Source: JAKFWI01 sp031398975 | GTDB taxonomy: Bacteria > Pseudomonadota > Alphaproteobacteria > Caulobacterales > Aquidulcibacteraceae | Length of the DNA stretch: 64,000 nucleotides | Direction: 5' to 3' | Assembly: GCA_031398975.1 (NCBI GenBank) | Contig: JANNOI010000041.1 | Location: 1-64,000, forward strand | Shown: one piece after another, positions 44,044 through 52,444 of the stretch | Position numbering within the stretch: position 1 is the stretch's first letter | How the letters are laid out: each line of letters begins with the position of its first letter | The notes under the pieces: generated by a model | Seen by the model: the letters and a program-made list of their open reading frames with translations, nothing else | What the model was told of the DNA's origin: nothing | Database searches by the model: none | Made by a program: the position numbers and the translations under genes

Positions 44044-44047
44044 GCCC

Positions 44048-45205
44048 GTGGCCGACAAAAGCTTCCTAGACTGGCCGTTCCTGACGCCCGCCCACGTCGC
44101 TTTCGCCGAGCGGCTGGAGGCGTGGGCAGAGGATCATCTGAGCGCGGTCGATCATGGCGATACGGACGCGGCTTGCGCCAGCCTCGTGCGGGCGCTGGGC
44201 GAGGGGGGTTTTCTGCGCTGGACGGTGGACGGCGCCTATGGCGGGCGGGGGGAGGAAGGCCTTGACGTGCGCGCGCTGTGCCTGGCCCGCGATATCCTCG
44301 CCCGCCATGACGGCCTGGCCGATTTCGTGTTCGCCATGCAGGGGCTGGGATCGGGGGCGATCTCGCTGTTCGGGGACGAACGCCAGAAGGCGCAATGGCT
44401 CGGCCCCGTGGCGGCCGGCGCGGCGGTGGCCGCCTTCGCCCTGACCGAGCCGGAGGCCGGCTCCGATGTCGCCGCGCTCGCCACGAGCGCGGTCCGGGAC
44501 GGCGATGTCTACGTGCTGAACGGCGCCAAGACCTGGATCTCCAATGGCGGGATCGCCGATTTCTATTGCGTGTTCGCCCGCACCGGGGAAGCCGCCGGGG
44601 CGCGCGGCCTCTCGGCCTTCATCGTGCCCGCCGATACGCCGGGGCTTTCGATCGCCGAGCGGATCGAGGTGATGGCCCCCCACCCGCTGGCGACGCTGCG
44701 CTTCGAGGATTGTCGGATTCCGGTCGCCAACCGGATCGGGGAGGGGGGCGCGGGCTTCCGGATCGCCATGGGCGTGCTGGACGTGTTCCGCTCCACCGTG
44801 GGCGCGGCCGCGCTCGGCTTTGCGCGCGCCGCACTTGATCTCGCGAGCGAGCGGGCGCGCACGCGCCATTTGTTTGGCGCCCGGATGGGCGATCTGCAAC
44901 TCGTCCAGGCCCATATCGCCGACATGGCGCTGTCGGTGGATGCGGCCGCACTCCTCGTCTACCGCGCGGCCTGGGCCAAGGACCGCGGCGCCCCGCGCGT
45001 GACCCGGGAGGCCGCCATGGCCAAACTCTACGCCACCGAAGCCGCCCAGGCCTGCGCGGATGCGGCGGTCCAGCTCTGGGGGGGCTTGGGCGTCAAGAAG
45101 GGCCACCGGGCGGAGCTTCTGTACCGCGAGGTGCGGGCGCTGCGCATCTATGAGGGCGCCTCGGACGTACAGAAGGTGGTGATCGCGCGCCAGGTGCTGG
45201 GCTAG
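44048..45205 (+). CDS. Acyl-CoA dehydrogenase
   Basis: 385 residues, FAD enzyme. Signature blocks FALTEPEAGSDVAAL and LNGAKTWISNGGIADFYCVFART, arginine-rich FRSTVGAAALGFARAALDLASERARTR, QLWGGLGVKKGHRAELLYREVRALRIYEGASDVQKVVIARQVLG with a Glu at the catalytic position in RIYEGASDV. GTG start 5 bases after the hydratase stop. Probably acts on an alicyclic or ring-opened CoA ester of the operon's pathway. Confidence 0.9.
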   Translation: MADKSFLDWPFLTPAHVAFAERLEAWAEDHLSAVDHGDTDAACASLVRALGEGGFLRWTVDGAYGGRGEEGLDVRALCLARDILARHDGLADFVFAMQGLGSGAISLFGDERQKAQWLGPVAAGAAVAAFALTEPEAGSDVAALATSAVRDGDVYVLNGAKTWISNGGIADFYCVFARTGEAAGARGLSAFIVPADTPGLSIAERIEVMAPHPLATLRFEDCRIPVANRIGEGGAGFRIAMGVLDVFRSTVGAAALGFARAALDLASERARTRHLFGARMGDLQLVQAHIADMALSVDAAALLVYRAAWAKDRGAPRVTREAAMAKLYATEAAQACADAAVQLWGGLGVKKGHRAELLYREVRALRIYEGASDVQKVVIARQVLG

Positions 45206-45207
45206 GC

Positions 45208-45630
45208 ATGGGCGAGGTGTTCCACACACGCGCCGAAGTCCGCTTCGCCCATTGCGACCCGGCGGGGCTGATCTTCTATCCGCGCGCGTTCGAGCTTGTG
45301 AACGGGGCGGTGGAGGATTGGTTTGCGCAGGGCCTTGCCTGCACCTTCGCGGAGCTCCACCTCCAGCGCCGCCTAGGCGTGCCCACCGTGCGGCTTGACG
45401 CGGAATTCACCGCCCCCGCACGGCTCGGCGAGACGCTCGATTTCTCCTTACGCGTGCGCGCGATCGGGGGCGCCTCTCTCGATCTCGAAATCGCGGCGAC
45501 CGTGGGCGGGGCCGCGCGGTTCGCAGTCCAGCCGCGGCTTGTTTTCATGAATCTGGACACCGCCCGCGCCACCCCCATCCCCGAGGGGCTGCGCCCGGCG
45601 CTGTCGCGCTATCTGGAGGCCTCCCCGTGA
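45208..45630 (+). CDS. 4-hydroxybenzoyl-CoA-type thioesterase (hotdog fold)
   Basis: 140 residues. The motif EVRFAHCDPAGLIFYPRAFELVNGAVEDWF carries the catalytic Asp of the 4-HBA-CoA thioesterase family (HCDPAG). Starts 3 bases after the acyl-CoA dehydrogenase. It would release CoA from an aromatic or dead-end CoA ester, perhaps to rescue CoA. Confidence 0.9.
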   Translation: MGEVFHTRAEVRFAHCDPAGLIFYPRAFELVNGAVEDWFAQGLACTFAELHLQRRLGVPTVRLDAEFTAPARLGETLDFSLRVRAIGGASLDLEIAATVGGAARFAVQPRLVFMNLDTARATPIPEGLRPALSRYLEASP

Positions 45631-46022
45631 CCACAATCCTGCAGCCCCCGGGCTGGGCCAAGCCCAAAGGCTATTCTAACGGGATCGCGACGCGGGGCAG
45701 GCTCATTTTCCTGGGCGGGCAGATCGGCTGGGATGCGCAGGAGCGCCCCGCCGGGCCTGACTTCGCGAGCCAGTTCGAGCAGACGCTCACCAACATCAAG
45801 ACGCTTCTGGGCGAGGCCGAGGCGGGGCCCGAGCATCTGGTGCGCCTGACCTGGTTTCTCACCGACCGCAGCGCCTATCTCAGCGATCTGAAGCGGGTGG
45901 GCGCCATTTATCGCGCCGTGATCGGCCCCCACTGGCCCACCATGTCGGTGGTGGAGGTCAAAAGCCTGATGGAGCCCTGGGCGCTGGTGGAGATCGAGGC
46001 CACCGCCGTGATCCCGGATTGA
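45627..46022 (+). CDS. Rid (YjgF/L-PSP) family protein lacking the RidA arginine
   Basis: 131 residues, trimeric Rid fold (LIFLGGQIGWDAQE, TLTNIKTLLGEAEAGPEHLVRLTWFLTDR, MEPWALVEIEATAVIP). The segment aligned to the RidA 'PARS' imine-binding loop reads PTMS here, so the Arg needed for 2-aminoacrylate deamination is missing. GTG start overlaps the thioesterase stop. Rid proteins recur in 2-aminobenzoyl-CoA clusters; their role there is not settled. Confidence 0.9.
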   Translation: MTTILQPPGWAKPKGYSNGIATRGRLIFLGGQIGWDAQERPAGPDFASQFEQTLTNIKTLLGEAEAGPEHLVRLTWFLTDRSAYLSDLKRVGAIYRAVIGPHWPTMSVVEVKSLMEPWALVEIEATAVIPD

Positions 46023-46026
46023 TCAT

Positions 46027-46058
46027 GCCCCTGAGAAGGAAGGCCCCTGAGAAGGAAG
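46027..46058 (+). repeat. Tandem 16-bp duplication carrying a ribosome-binding site
   Basis: GCCCCTGAGAAGGAAG occurs twice back-to-back (46027-46042 and 46043-46058). Each unit carries AAGGAAG-type Shine-Dalgarno bases; the second is 8 bases from the ATG at 46068. A recent slippage-type duplication is the simplest reading. Confidence 0.8.
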
Positions 46059-46067
46059 GTTTGAGCC

Positions 46068-46493
46068 ATGCTTCGACCCCGTGAACTGATCCGCCTGCAG
46101 ATCGAGGAATTGTGGGGCCGCGCGCGCGTGGAGCTGGTGGACACGCTCTACCATCCCGACGTGGTGGACCACATGCCGCTGCCCGGGCAGAAGCCGGGCG
46201 TGGGCGGGCTGAAGGACGTCGTCCTCGCCTTCCACGCCGCGATCCCCGACCTGAAGATCACCGTCCACGCCCTGCTCGAGGACGGCGACCGCGCCAGCGA
46301 CGTCTGGACGCTCGAAGGAACCCATGCCGGGCCGATCATGGGCGTTGCGGCGACGGGGCGGAGGCTGCGCTTTTCCGGGGCCGACACGATCGCCGCACGG
46401 GACGGGCGCATCACCGACATCTGGCACGTCGAGGAATTGCTGCAGATGCTCACCCAGATGGGCGCCGCCCCTATCGGAGAGCGCCGGACATGA
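46068..46493 (+). CDS. SnoaL-like ester cyclase / NTF2-fold protein
   Basis: 141 residues. IEELWGRARVELVDTLYHPDVVDHMPLPGQKPGVGGLKDVVLAFHAAIPDLKITVHALLEDGDRASDVWTLEGTHAGPIMGVAATGRRLRFSGADTIAARDGRITDIWHVEELLQMLTQMG is the SnoaL polyketide-cyclase pattern (PG..G...... P D ... G T H .G... G.....G). Strong ribosome-binding site. Penultimate gene of the operon; role unknown. Confidence 0.85.
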   Translation: MLRPRELIRLQIEELWGRARVELVDTLYHPDVVDHMPLPGQKPGVGGLKDVVLAFHAAIPDLKITVHALLEDGDRASDVWTLEGTHAGPIMGVAATGRRLRFSGADTIAARDGRITDIWHVEELLQMLTQMGAAPIGERRT

Positions 46494-48550
46494 GCGTGCG
46501 CCAGGAATTGCGCGCGGACGAAATCCTCGTGCTCACCATCGATGCGCCCCCGGTGAACGCGCTGTCGGCGACCGAGCGGGCTGGCCTCGTGGAGGGTATC
46601 GCGCGGGCGGAGGCCGGGGACGTCAAGGCGGTCGTGATCGTGGGCGCCAATGCGCGCTTCATCGCCGGGGCTAACATTCGCGAGTTCGACAAGCCCCCGA
46701 CCCCGCCCTTCCTGCCGGAGGTGATGGACGCGATCGAAGCCTGCCCGCGCCCGGTGATCGCCGCGATCGCGGGCCAGGCGCTGGGGGGGGGCCTCGAAGT
46801 GGCGCTCGCCTGCCATTACCGGATCGCCGCGCCGGACGCGAAGCTCGGCCTGCCGGAGGTGACCTTGGGGATCGTGCCGGGTGCGGGCGGCACCCAGCGC
46901 CTGCCGCGCCTGATCGAGCCCCTGGCCGCCGCCGAGATGATCGCCTATGGCCGCCCCCTCTCCGCCGCCGCAGCAGCACGCCTGGGCCTGATCGACCAGA
47001 CGGCGGAAGACCCCTTCGCCGCCGCGCTCGCTTTGGCGCAGACCGTCACGGGCGCGGACCTCGCCGCCCGCCGGGTCTCCCGCCGTTCCCCCGCCCTGAC
47101 GCCCGACCTCGAGGCGGGGCTCGCCAAGCTCGCAGCGGAGGTGGGCAGGCGCGGAGGGGCCGCGCCCGGCGCGGGTGTCGAGCTGGTGCGCGTGGCGCTC
47201 AGCACGCCCTATCCGCAGGGCCTCGCCCGCGAGCGGGAAGTGTTCGAGACGCTGCGCGCGGGCCCGGAAGCGGCCGCGCTCCGCCACGCCTTCTTCGCCG
47301 AGCGCGCCGCCGCGCGCGCGCCCGACGATCTGGGCCAGGCCGCGCCGCGCCCGGTCTCCTCGGTGGGGATCGTGGGCGCGGGGCTGATGGGGACGGGCAT
47401 CGCCATCTCGCTTGCGGACGCGGGGCTGCCGGTGACCCTCCTGGACAGCGCGCCCGCGGCGCTCGCGCGGGGCCTTTCCCGCATCGGCGAGCATTACCAG
47501 GAGAGCGCCGCCAAAGGCCGGATCGAGCCCGCCGAGGCCGCCGCCCGCACCGCCCGCATCGTCGGGGCAGGGGAGTACGAGGCGCTCGGAAGCTGTGACC
47601 TGATCGTGGAGGCGGCGTTCGAGGATATGGGCGTCAAGCAGGGGGTGTTCGCAGCGCTCGACAAGGCGGCGAAGCCCGGCGCGATCCTCGCCACCAACAC
47701 CTCCTATCTGGACGTAAACGCCCTCGCCGCCGCCACAAGCCGGCCGGAGGACGTGCTGGGCCTGCATTATTTCAGCCCCGCGCAGGTGATGCGCCTGCTG
47801 GAAGTGGTGCGCGCCGCCAAGACGAGCCCCGACGTGCTCGCCGCCGCGCTCGCGCTGGCCAAGCGCACGGGCAAAACCGCCGTGATCGCGGGCGTCGGCT
47901 ACGGGTTCATCGGCAACCGCATGCTCTCGGCCTATTTCCGCGAGGCGGGCTTGCTGATCCTGGAGGGGGCGGGCCCCGACCAGGTCGACGACGCGCTCAC
48001 CCGCTTCGGCATGGCGATGGGCCCGTTCGCGGTGGCCGACCTCGCGGGCCTCGAAATCGGGGTCAAGACGCGCGCCGCCTTGCGGGCGGGGGAGGATTAC
48101 GAGCCCTGGGCGGTGCGGGTGCACGAGGCGCTCGCGGCCGAAGGGGACCTTGGCCGCAAAAGCGGGCAGGGGTTTTACGTCTACGCCCCCAAACCCTTGG
48201 CCCGCACGCTCAACCCGCGCGTGCCAGCGCTGCTGGAGCAGGCCCGGCGCGACGCGGGCGTCACCGCGCGTCCCATCGAGGATTCCGAGATCGTGGAGCG
48301 CTGCCTCTATGCGCTGGTGAACGAAGGGGGCCACGTGCTGGACGAGGGCGTGGCCGCCCGCGCGAGCGATATCGATGTGGTGTGGATCAACGGGTACGGC
48401 TTCCCCCGCTGGCGCGGGGGCCCGATTCACCATGCCGAGCGGCTGGGATGGCCCACGGCGCTCGCGGCTGTGGAGCGGTTCCAGGCCGGGCGCTTCGGGC
48501 GCTGGTGGCGCCCGGCCGCGCGCCTGCGTACGCTGGCGGAGGCAGGCTGA
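46490..48550 (+). CDS. Bifunctional enoyl-CoA hydratase / 3-hydroxyacyl-CoA dehydrogenase
   Basis: 686 residues, FadB/FadJ/PimF-like. Residues 1-~190: crotonase domain with IAGANIREF, AIAGQALGGGLEVALACHYRIA and LPEVTLGIVPGAGGTQRLPRL (Glu). Residues ~288-470: NAD-binding domain (VGIVGAGLMGTGIAISLADAG, TNTSYLDVNALAA, LGLHYFSPAQVMRLLEVV). Residues ~480-680: C-terminal dehydrogenase domains (VGYGFIGNRMLSAYFREA, GRKSGQGFYVY, WINGYGFPRWRGGPI). Overlaps the SnoaL gene (ATGA). Completes two beta-oxidation steps for the ring-derived CoA ester. Confidence 0.93.
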   Translation: MSVRQELRADEILVLTIDAPPVNALSATERAGLVEGIARAEAGDVKAVVIVGANARFIAGANIREFDKPPTPPFLPEVMDAIEACPRPVIAAIAGQALGGGLEVALACHYRIAAPDAKLGLPEVTLGIVPGAGGTQRLPRLIEPLAAAEMIAYGRPLSAAAAARLGLIDQTAEDPFAAALALAQTVTGADLAARRVSRRSPALTPDLEAGLAKLAAEVGRRGGAAPGAGVELVRVALSTPYPQGLAREREVFETLRAGPEAAALRHAFFAERAAARAPDDLGQAAPRPVSSVGIVGAGLMGTGIAISLADAGLPVTLLDSAPAALARGLSRIGEHYQESAAKGRIEPAEAAARTARIVGAGEYEALGSCDLIVEAAFEDMGVKQGVFAALDKAAKPGAILATNTSYLDVNALAAATSRPEDVLGLHYFSPAQVMRLLEVVRAAKTSPDVLAAALALAKRTGKTAVIAGVGYGFIGNRMLSAYFREAGLLILEGAGPDQVDDALTRFGMAMGPFAVADLAGLEIGVKTRAALRAGEDYEPWAVRVHEALAAEGDLGRKSGQGFYVYAPKPLARTLNPRVPALLEQARRDAGVTARPIEDSEIVERCLYALVNEGGHVLDEGVAARASDIDVVWINGYGFPRWRGGPIHHAERLGWPTALAAVERFQAGRFGRWWRPAARLRTLAEAG

Positions 48551-48572
48551 CGCGCGCCGGGCGCGCGCCCGT

Positions 48573-49082
48573 TCAGCCCTCCTTGGCTTTGATGTTGACG
48601 CTCGTTTCCGCGAGCTTGGTCATGTATTCGTCGCCGCCATAAATTTCCTTGGTGGCCTTGGCGAGCGCTTCGGCGGCGTCGGTGAGGCCCAAGGTTTTGG
48701 CGAAGGAGGCGGCGGTCCCGAAGCCTGCGATGCCGTAATGGGTCATGCGCTGGTATTGGGCGATGATGATGGCGTCCAGCACCGGGCCCTTGTCGGGCGC
48801 CTTGTCGAGGGCGTGCTTAACCGCTTCGGCCGCCAGGCCCTCCATGCCCTTGCAATGCTCTTTCTTGACCTTCTCGCCGGCCGCCTCCAGCAGGCCTTTG
48901 AGAACTTCCGTGTGCTGCGCAATCCCGTCCTGGGACTTGGCGAGCATCGCCTTCAAGGGCGGGTCGCTGACCTTGGCCACGATCTTCTTCAGCACCTTGG
49001 TCATCTGGTCGTTCGCGGACCACAGATCCTGCAGCTCGCCGATATAGAGATCGTTCAGATTTTCGGGGATCGACATCGCCAT
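48573..49082 (-). CDS. Ferritin-like DUF892 (YciE/YciF) protein
   Basis: 169 residues, four-helix bundle with the DUF892 pattern (LNDLYIGELQDLWSANDQMTKVLKKIVAKV, AMLAKSQDGIAQHTEVLKGLLEAAGEKVKKEHCKGMEGL, AQYQRMTHYGIAGFGTAASFAKTLG). Metal-ligand-like Glu/His positions are present. Stress-induced in enterobacteria; function unclear. Converges with the FadB-like gene. Confidence 0.9.
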   Translation of the reverse strand: MAMSIPENLNDLYIGELQDLWSANDQMTKVLKKIVAKVSDPPLKAMLAKSQDGIAQHTEVLKGLLEAAGEKVKKEHCKGMEGLAAEAVKHALDKAPDKGPVLDAIIIAQYQRMTHYGIAGFGTAASFAKTLGLTDAAEALAKATKEIYGGDEYMTKLAETSVNIKAKEG

Positions 49083-49221
49083 GCTCCTGCTCGGGCGCCC
49101 GGTACCGGGCTAAGACGCTGGCAGGACAAACGAACGGGGACGGAAAAAGGCGGCGTCGCGCTGATTTTTATTTCCGTGGCGAACCCAGACGCGGCGTCCT
49201 TCGTGAGCCGCGCCGGCTACG

Positions 49222-50004
49222 CTAGGCGCTTTTGACGGAACGACGCCGGGCATTGGCCTTGGCCGGCAGCGCTGCGCCAGCGGGGGCGCCCGTCAACAAG
49301 GTCACCAGCGCCGGGATGAGCAGTTTGAACCGGCGCGCTTCCAACGGCTCGTCCGGCCCGTTCGTCAACAGCCTTGAGATGACGCCGAAGATCGCCACTT
49401 CCACCAGCATCACCGCCTGTTCGGCAGGGATCGCGAGATCGAGGCCCTCCTTGGCCAGCGCGTCGGACAATTGGGCCATGCCGCGTGCAAAGCCGGTATT
49501 GGCGCGGGCGATGCTTTCGGGGCTCGCCTTGAAGCCGGGGACAGGGTGTTCGAACACCAGGCGGTAAAGCTCGGGCGATTCCTGGTAAAACTCGAGAAAC
49601 GCGTCGAACACGTCCTGCACCTGCTCGCCGAAGGCGCTGTGATTTTGCAGCTTGGCGAAAATCTTCGCCTGGAATTGCTGCACGCCGATATCGAACAGCG
49701 CATTATAGATGGCGAATTTGCCGTCGAAATATTCGTACAGCGAAGGCGCCTGCATGCCGACCATGCGCGCCAATTCCTGCAGGCTCAAATTCGCCGAGCC
49801 GTCGCGGCGCATCAATTCCTGGGCGCATTCGAGGATGGCGTCGACCATGATCTGGCGATCGCGCGCGCGGCGTTCCGCAAGCGGACGGATGCGCGGGGCG
49901 GCTTCGCTTGGCTCCTGGGCGCTGGCGCGGGACGCGGGCAGGGCCGGCGTGCTCTTGGCGATCTTGGCCGCTTTGGCGGATGGTTTGGTCTTGGGCGACT
50001 TCAT
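49222..50004 (-). CDS. TetR-family regulator with a basic histone-H1-like N-terminal tail
   Basis: 260 residues. The first ~45 residues are Lys/Ala/Pro/Ser-rich (KSPKTKPSAKAAKIAKSTPA), unlike typical TetR proteins; then a helix-turn-helix (DAILECAQELMRRDGSANLSLQELARMVGMQAPSLYEYFDGKFAIYNAL) and a C-terminal ligand domain with VFDAFLEFYQESPELYRLVFEHPVPGF. The tail may add nonspecific DNA binding; an internal start is also possible. Sits between the catabolic blocks, target unknown. Confidence 0.87.
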   Translation of the reverse strand: MKSPKTKPSAKAAKIAKSTPALPASRASAQEPSEAAPRIRPLAERRARDRQIMVDAILECAQELMRRDGSANLSLQELARMVGMQAPSLYEYFDGKFAIYNALFDIGVQQFQAKIFAKLQNHSAFGEQVQDVFDAFLEFYQESPELYRLVFEHPVPGFKASPESIARANTGFARGMAQLSDALAKEGLDLAIPAEQAVMLVEVAIFGVISRLLTNGPDEPLEARRFKLLIPALVTLLTGAPAGAALPAKANARRRSVKSA

Positions 50005-50193
50005 GGCGAGGGTTCCTGGACGCCGACTTTCTTCGGACGGGGCGCGATGTGGAGCCGGTACGGACTACGCCGAAAGCATGGGGCGTTCGGCGCTCCTATT
50101 CATATGCACTCTTTCTCTGCAAATCGACAATGCGCCATCGTGACCGGGTCAAGCCTCCGGCGCAATCACATATATATCAATATAACCAGCATC

Positions 50194-50550
50194 TTATCCG
50201 ACTTCTGCGGGCGCGTGAAGCGCCATGGAGAGCGCCAAAACGGCGTTGGCCGCGCTCTTGTTCTCGACGCTGCGGACCTCGTCCGGGGCGATGCGGGCGC
50301 TGTCCCAGGGGTGCAAGGTCACGGGCTCGCCCTCGCCGCCGGCGATCTCCACCTCGCCCTCCAGCAGCAGATAAATCTTTTCATACCGCGAAGCGGAGGC
50401 GGTGATGGAGCCCCCGGGCGCGATGATGGAAACGCCGAGCCAAAGCTGCCGGCTTGGCCCCGCCTCCAGCCCCTGCAAGCGCTTGCCGAGGATCCCGTAA
50501 TGGCCCGGCGCTGCATAGATCGGCGCATCGGCGAAGCGGGTGATGTGCAT
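50194..50550 (-). CDS. Small cupin-domain protein
   Basis: 118 residues forming one cupin barrel (VSIIAPGGSITASASRYEKIYLLLEGEVEIAGGEGEPVTLHPWDSARIAPDEVRSVEN). The classic metal ligands GxxxHxH are replaced (PGGSITASASRYEK lacks His), so a metal site is doubtful. ATG overlaps the stop of the MDR gene. Last gene of the minus-strand operon beginning at 54221. Confidence 0.8.
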   Translation of the reverse strand: MHITRFADAPIYAAPGHYGILGKRLQGLEAGPSRQLWLGVSIIAPGGSITASASRYEKIYLLLEGEVEIAGGEGEPVTLHPWDSARIAPDEVRSVENKSAANAVLALSMALHAPAEVG

Positions 50551-51533
50551 CAGCCCGCCTCCGGGGTCAGCACCAGGCGCGCGCGCTCGGCCTGGAAAAC
50601 GCGGCGATACGCCTCTTCCGCCTGCGCGAAAGACACAAGATCCTCCGGCCGCACCGGGAACGGGGTGAAGCGTCCGTCTTCGAACCCATCCAACAACGCA
50701 TCAAGGATTTCCCCGCACGCCGCGCCGTCCAGCGCGAGGGAATCGACGCCCAGAAAAGTATGGCGTCCACGGAAGAACCGGAAGATGTCGAAATCGACGC
50801 TGGTCTTTATCGTGGAGATCAGGATCTGGCGCGCGCCATGCGCCATCGCCGTATTCGCGGTGTCGAAATAGGGGCTGCCGACCGTATTGAAGACGATGTC
50901 TGCGCCGTGCCCGGCTGTGGCGTCGCGCACGAGGGCGGCGGCGTCCTGCGTCTCGGCGTCGACCAAAGTCACGTGCGCGGGGGCCGCCCATGTCGTGCGC
51001 GCCGCCGCGAAGACACGCGCGCCTGCGCCGGCCGCGAGTTGCACCGCGGCCTGGCCTACCTTTCCGTTCGCGCCCAGCACCAACACGACGTCTTCCGCCC
51101 GGACGCCTCCCGCGCGGCGAAATCCTTCGAACGCGGTGACGAACGGCACGCCGACCGCGCCCGCTTCCGCAAAGCTCAAGCGCTTAGGCTTCGCGCGAAG
51201 ATGGGCGGCCGGAATGCGCAGAAGAGCGGCGTGCGAGCCGTCGCTGACGATGCCGCCATGCCCGCTCGTGCCCCAGACTTCGCGGCCCACCCATGCGGCG
51301 GGCCCATCAAGGACGATCCCCGCATAATCGCGCCCGGGCGTGCGCGGCCAGACGGCTTGGGGCATCTTGCCCAGCGCCGCTTTCGCATCGCTCGGATTGA
51401 TCGCGGCCGCCTTCACCGCCACCAGCGCCTCGCCCGGCGCGATCGCCTCGATCGGCCTTTCCTCACGGCTGAACTGCAGCGTCTCGATCTCCGCCGCCGG
51501 CGCAGAGAGCCGCAGCGCCAGGTAGCGGCTCAC
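50550..51533 (-). CDS. Medium-chain dehydrogenase/reductase (quinone-oxidoreductase-like)
   Basis: About 327 residues, MDR superfamily: GroES-like N-terminus (VAVKAAAINPSDAKAALGKMP, PGRDYAGIVLDGP) and Rossmann domain (VLVLGANGKVGQAAVQLAAGAGARVFAA). No zinc-ligand Cys cluster, so NADPH-dependent quinone/enone reductase is likelier than alcohol dehydrogenase. GTG at 51533 overlaps the BKACE stop (GTGA); a TTG six bases upstream is the alternative. Confidence 0.87.
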   Translation of the reverse strand: MSRYLALRLSAPAAEIETLQFSREERPIEAIAPGEALVAVKAAAINPSDAKAALGKMPQAVWPRTPGRDYAGIVLDGPAAWVGREVWGTSGHGGIVSDGSHAALLRIPAAHLRAKPKRLSFAEAGAVGVPFVTAFEGFRRAGGVRAEDVVLVLGANGKVGQAAVQLAAGAGARVFAAARTTWAAPAHVTLVDAETQDAAALVRDATAGHGADIVFNTVGSPYFDTANTAMAHGARQILISTIKTSVDFDIFRFFRGRHTFLGVDSLALDGAACGEILDALLDGFEDGRFTPFPVRPEDLVSFAQAEEAYRRVFQAERARLVLTPEAG

Positions 51534-52435
51534 GCGCAAACCTCCGTGTACGCACCAGACAAGCCGAGCAAGTCGCGCGCCTCAGCGGGCGTTGCGATCT
51601 CCCCGCCGAGATCCTCGATCAACCGGCGCGCCTTGGCGACCAAGGCCGCGTTGGAGGGGGCGAGGACGCCACGGGAGAGATAAACGCCATCCTCCATACC
51701 GATGCGCACATGCCCGCCGGCCAAATATGATTGCACGGCCATCGGGAAGGCGGCGGCCCCGATCCCGAACGCGGTCCAGACCGCGCCCGGCGGCAACAAA
51801 TTGCGCGCATAGAGCACCGTTTCCGGCGAGGGCTGAAAGCCGTATTTGACGCCCATCACGATGGCGAACACGCCAGGCCCTTCCAGCGCGCCGGCGGCCA
51901 TCAAATCCTTCGCCATCTGGATGTCGCCGCTATCGAAGACTTCGATCTCCGGGACTGCGCCCGCAGCGCGCAGGATGGCGGCCATGCGCGTCACCGTCTT
52001 TGGCGTGTTGATCACGACATCGGGACCCGAATTCATGGTGTTCATGTCCAGGGTCGCGACATCCGGTTTGAGCGCGGCGATATGGGCGACGCGCCGCTCC
52101 GGGACCGTCAAAGTTGTGCCGGCGCCGGCGATCTTCGGATCGTCCGCGCCCGGCACGAAGCGCCCGCCCGGGCCGGTGGTGAGATTGACGATCAGTTCGC
52201 CATTTTCGGCGCGGATGCGGCGCAGCACCTCGCCATAATGCTCAAGCGCCATGCTGGGTGCGCCGGTGACCGGATCGCGCACATGGATGTGCACCTGCGC
52301 CGCGCCCGCTTGGGCTGCCTCCAGACAGGAGACGGCGATCTGCTCCGGCGTGATCGGCAGGTGCGGGCTTTGTTCGGGGCGAACGATGTTGCCGGTGACG
52401 GCGCAGGTGATCAGGGTTTTCCGCGCAGCGGGCAT
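51530..52435 (-). CDS. Beta-keto acid cleavage enzyme (BKACE, DUF849)
   Basis: 301 residues of the Kce family: a beta-keto acid and acetyl-CoA give acetoacetate and a CoA ester, using Zn. Signature metal site AAQVHIHVRDPVTGAPS; also TTGPGGRFVPG, VATLDMNTMNSG, EIEVFDSGDIQMAKDL and GGHVRIGMEDGVYLSRG. Substrate side chain cannot be inferred. In this operon it follows the ring-cleavage dioxygenase, so it may process a beta-ketoadipate-like product. Confidence 0.92.
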   Translation of the reverse strand: MPAARKTLITCAVTGNIVRPEQSPHLPITPEQIAVSCLEAAQAGAAQVHIHVRDPVTGAPSMALEHYGEVLRRIRAENGELIVNLTTGPGGRFVPGADDPKIAGAGTTLTVPERRVAHIAALKPDVATLDMNTMNSGPDVVINTPKTVTRMAAILRAAGAVPEIEVFDSGDIQMAKDLMAAGALEGPGVFAIVMGVKYGFQPSPETVLYARNLLPPGAVWTAFGIGAAAFPMAVQSYLAGGHVRIGMEDGVYLSRGVLAPSNAALVAKARRLIEDLGGEIATPAEARDLLGLSGAYTEVCA

Positions 52436-52444
52436 CGGGCGCCT

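Noticed and set aside
45627..46022. Rid proteins considered as true RidA imine deaminases
   Set aside because: The conserved Arg of the RidA loop is replaced in both paralogues.
46148..48433. A 761-codon minus-strand open frame opposite the FadB-like gene
   Set aside because: Arg/His/Gly-rich shadow; the plus strand carries coherent crotonase and dehydrogenase domains.
50005..50193. AT-rich stretch considered as a small gene or RNA gene
   Set aside because: No open frame with a ribosome-binding site and no recognisable RNA fold; probably promoter DNA of the TetR gene.
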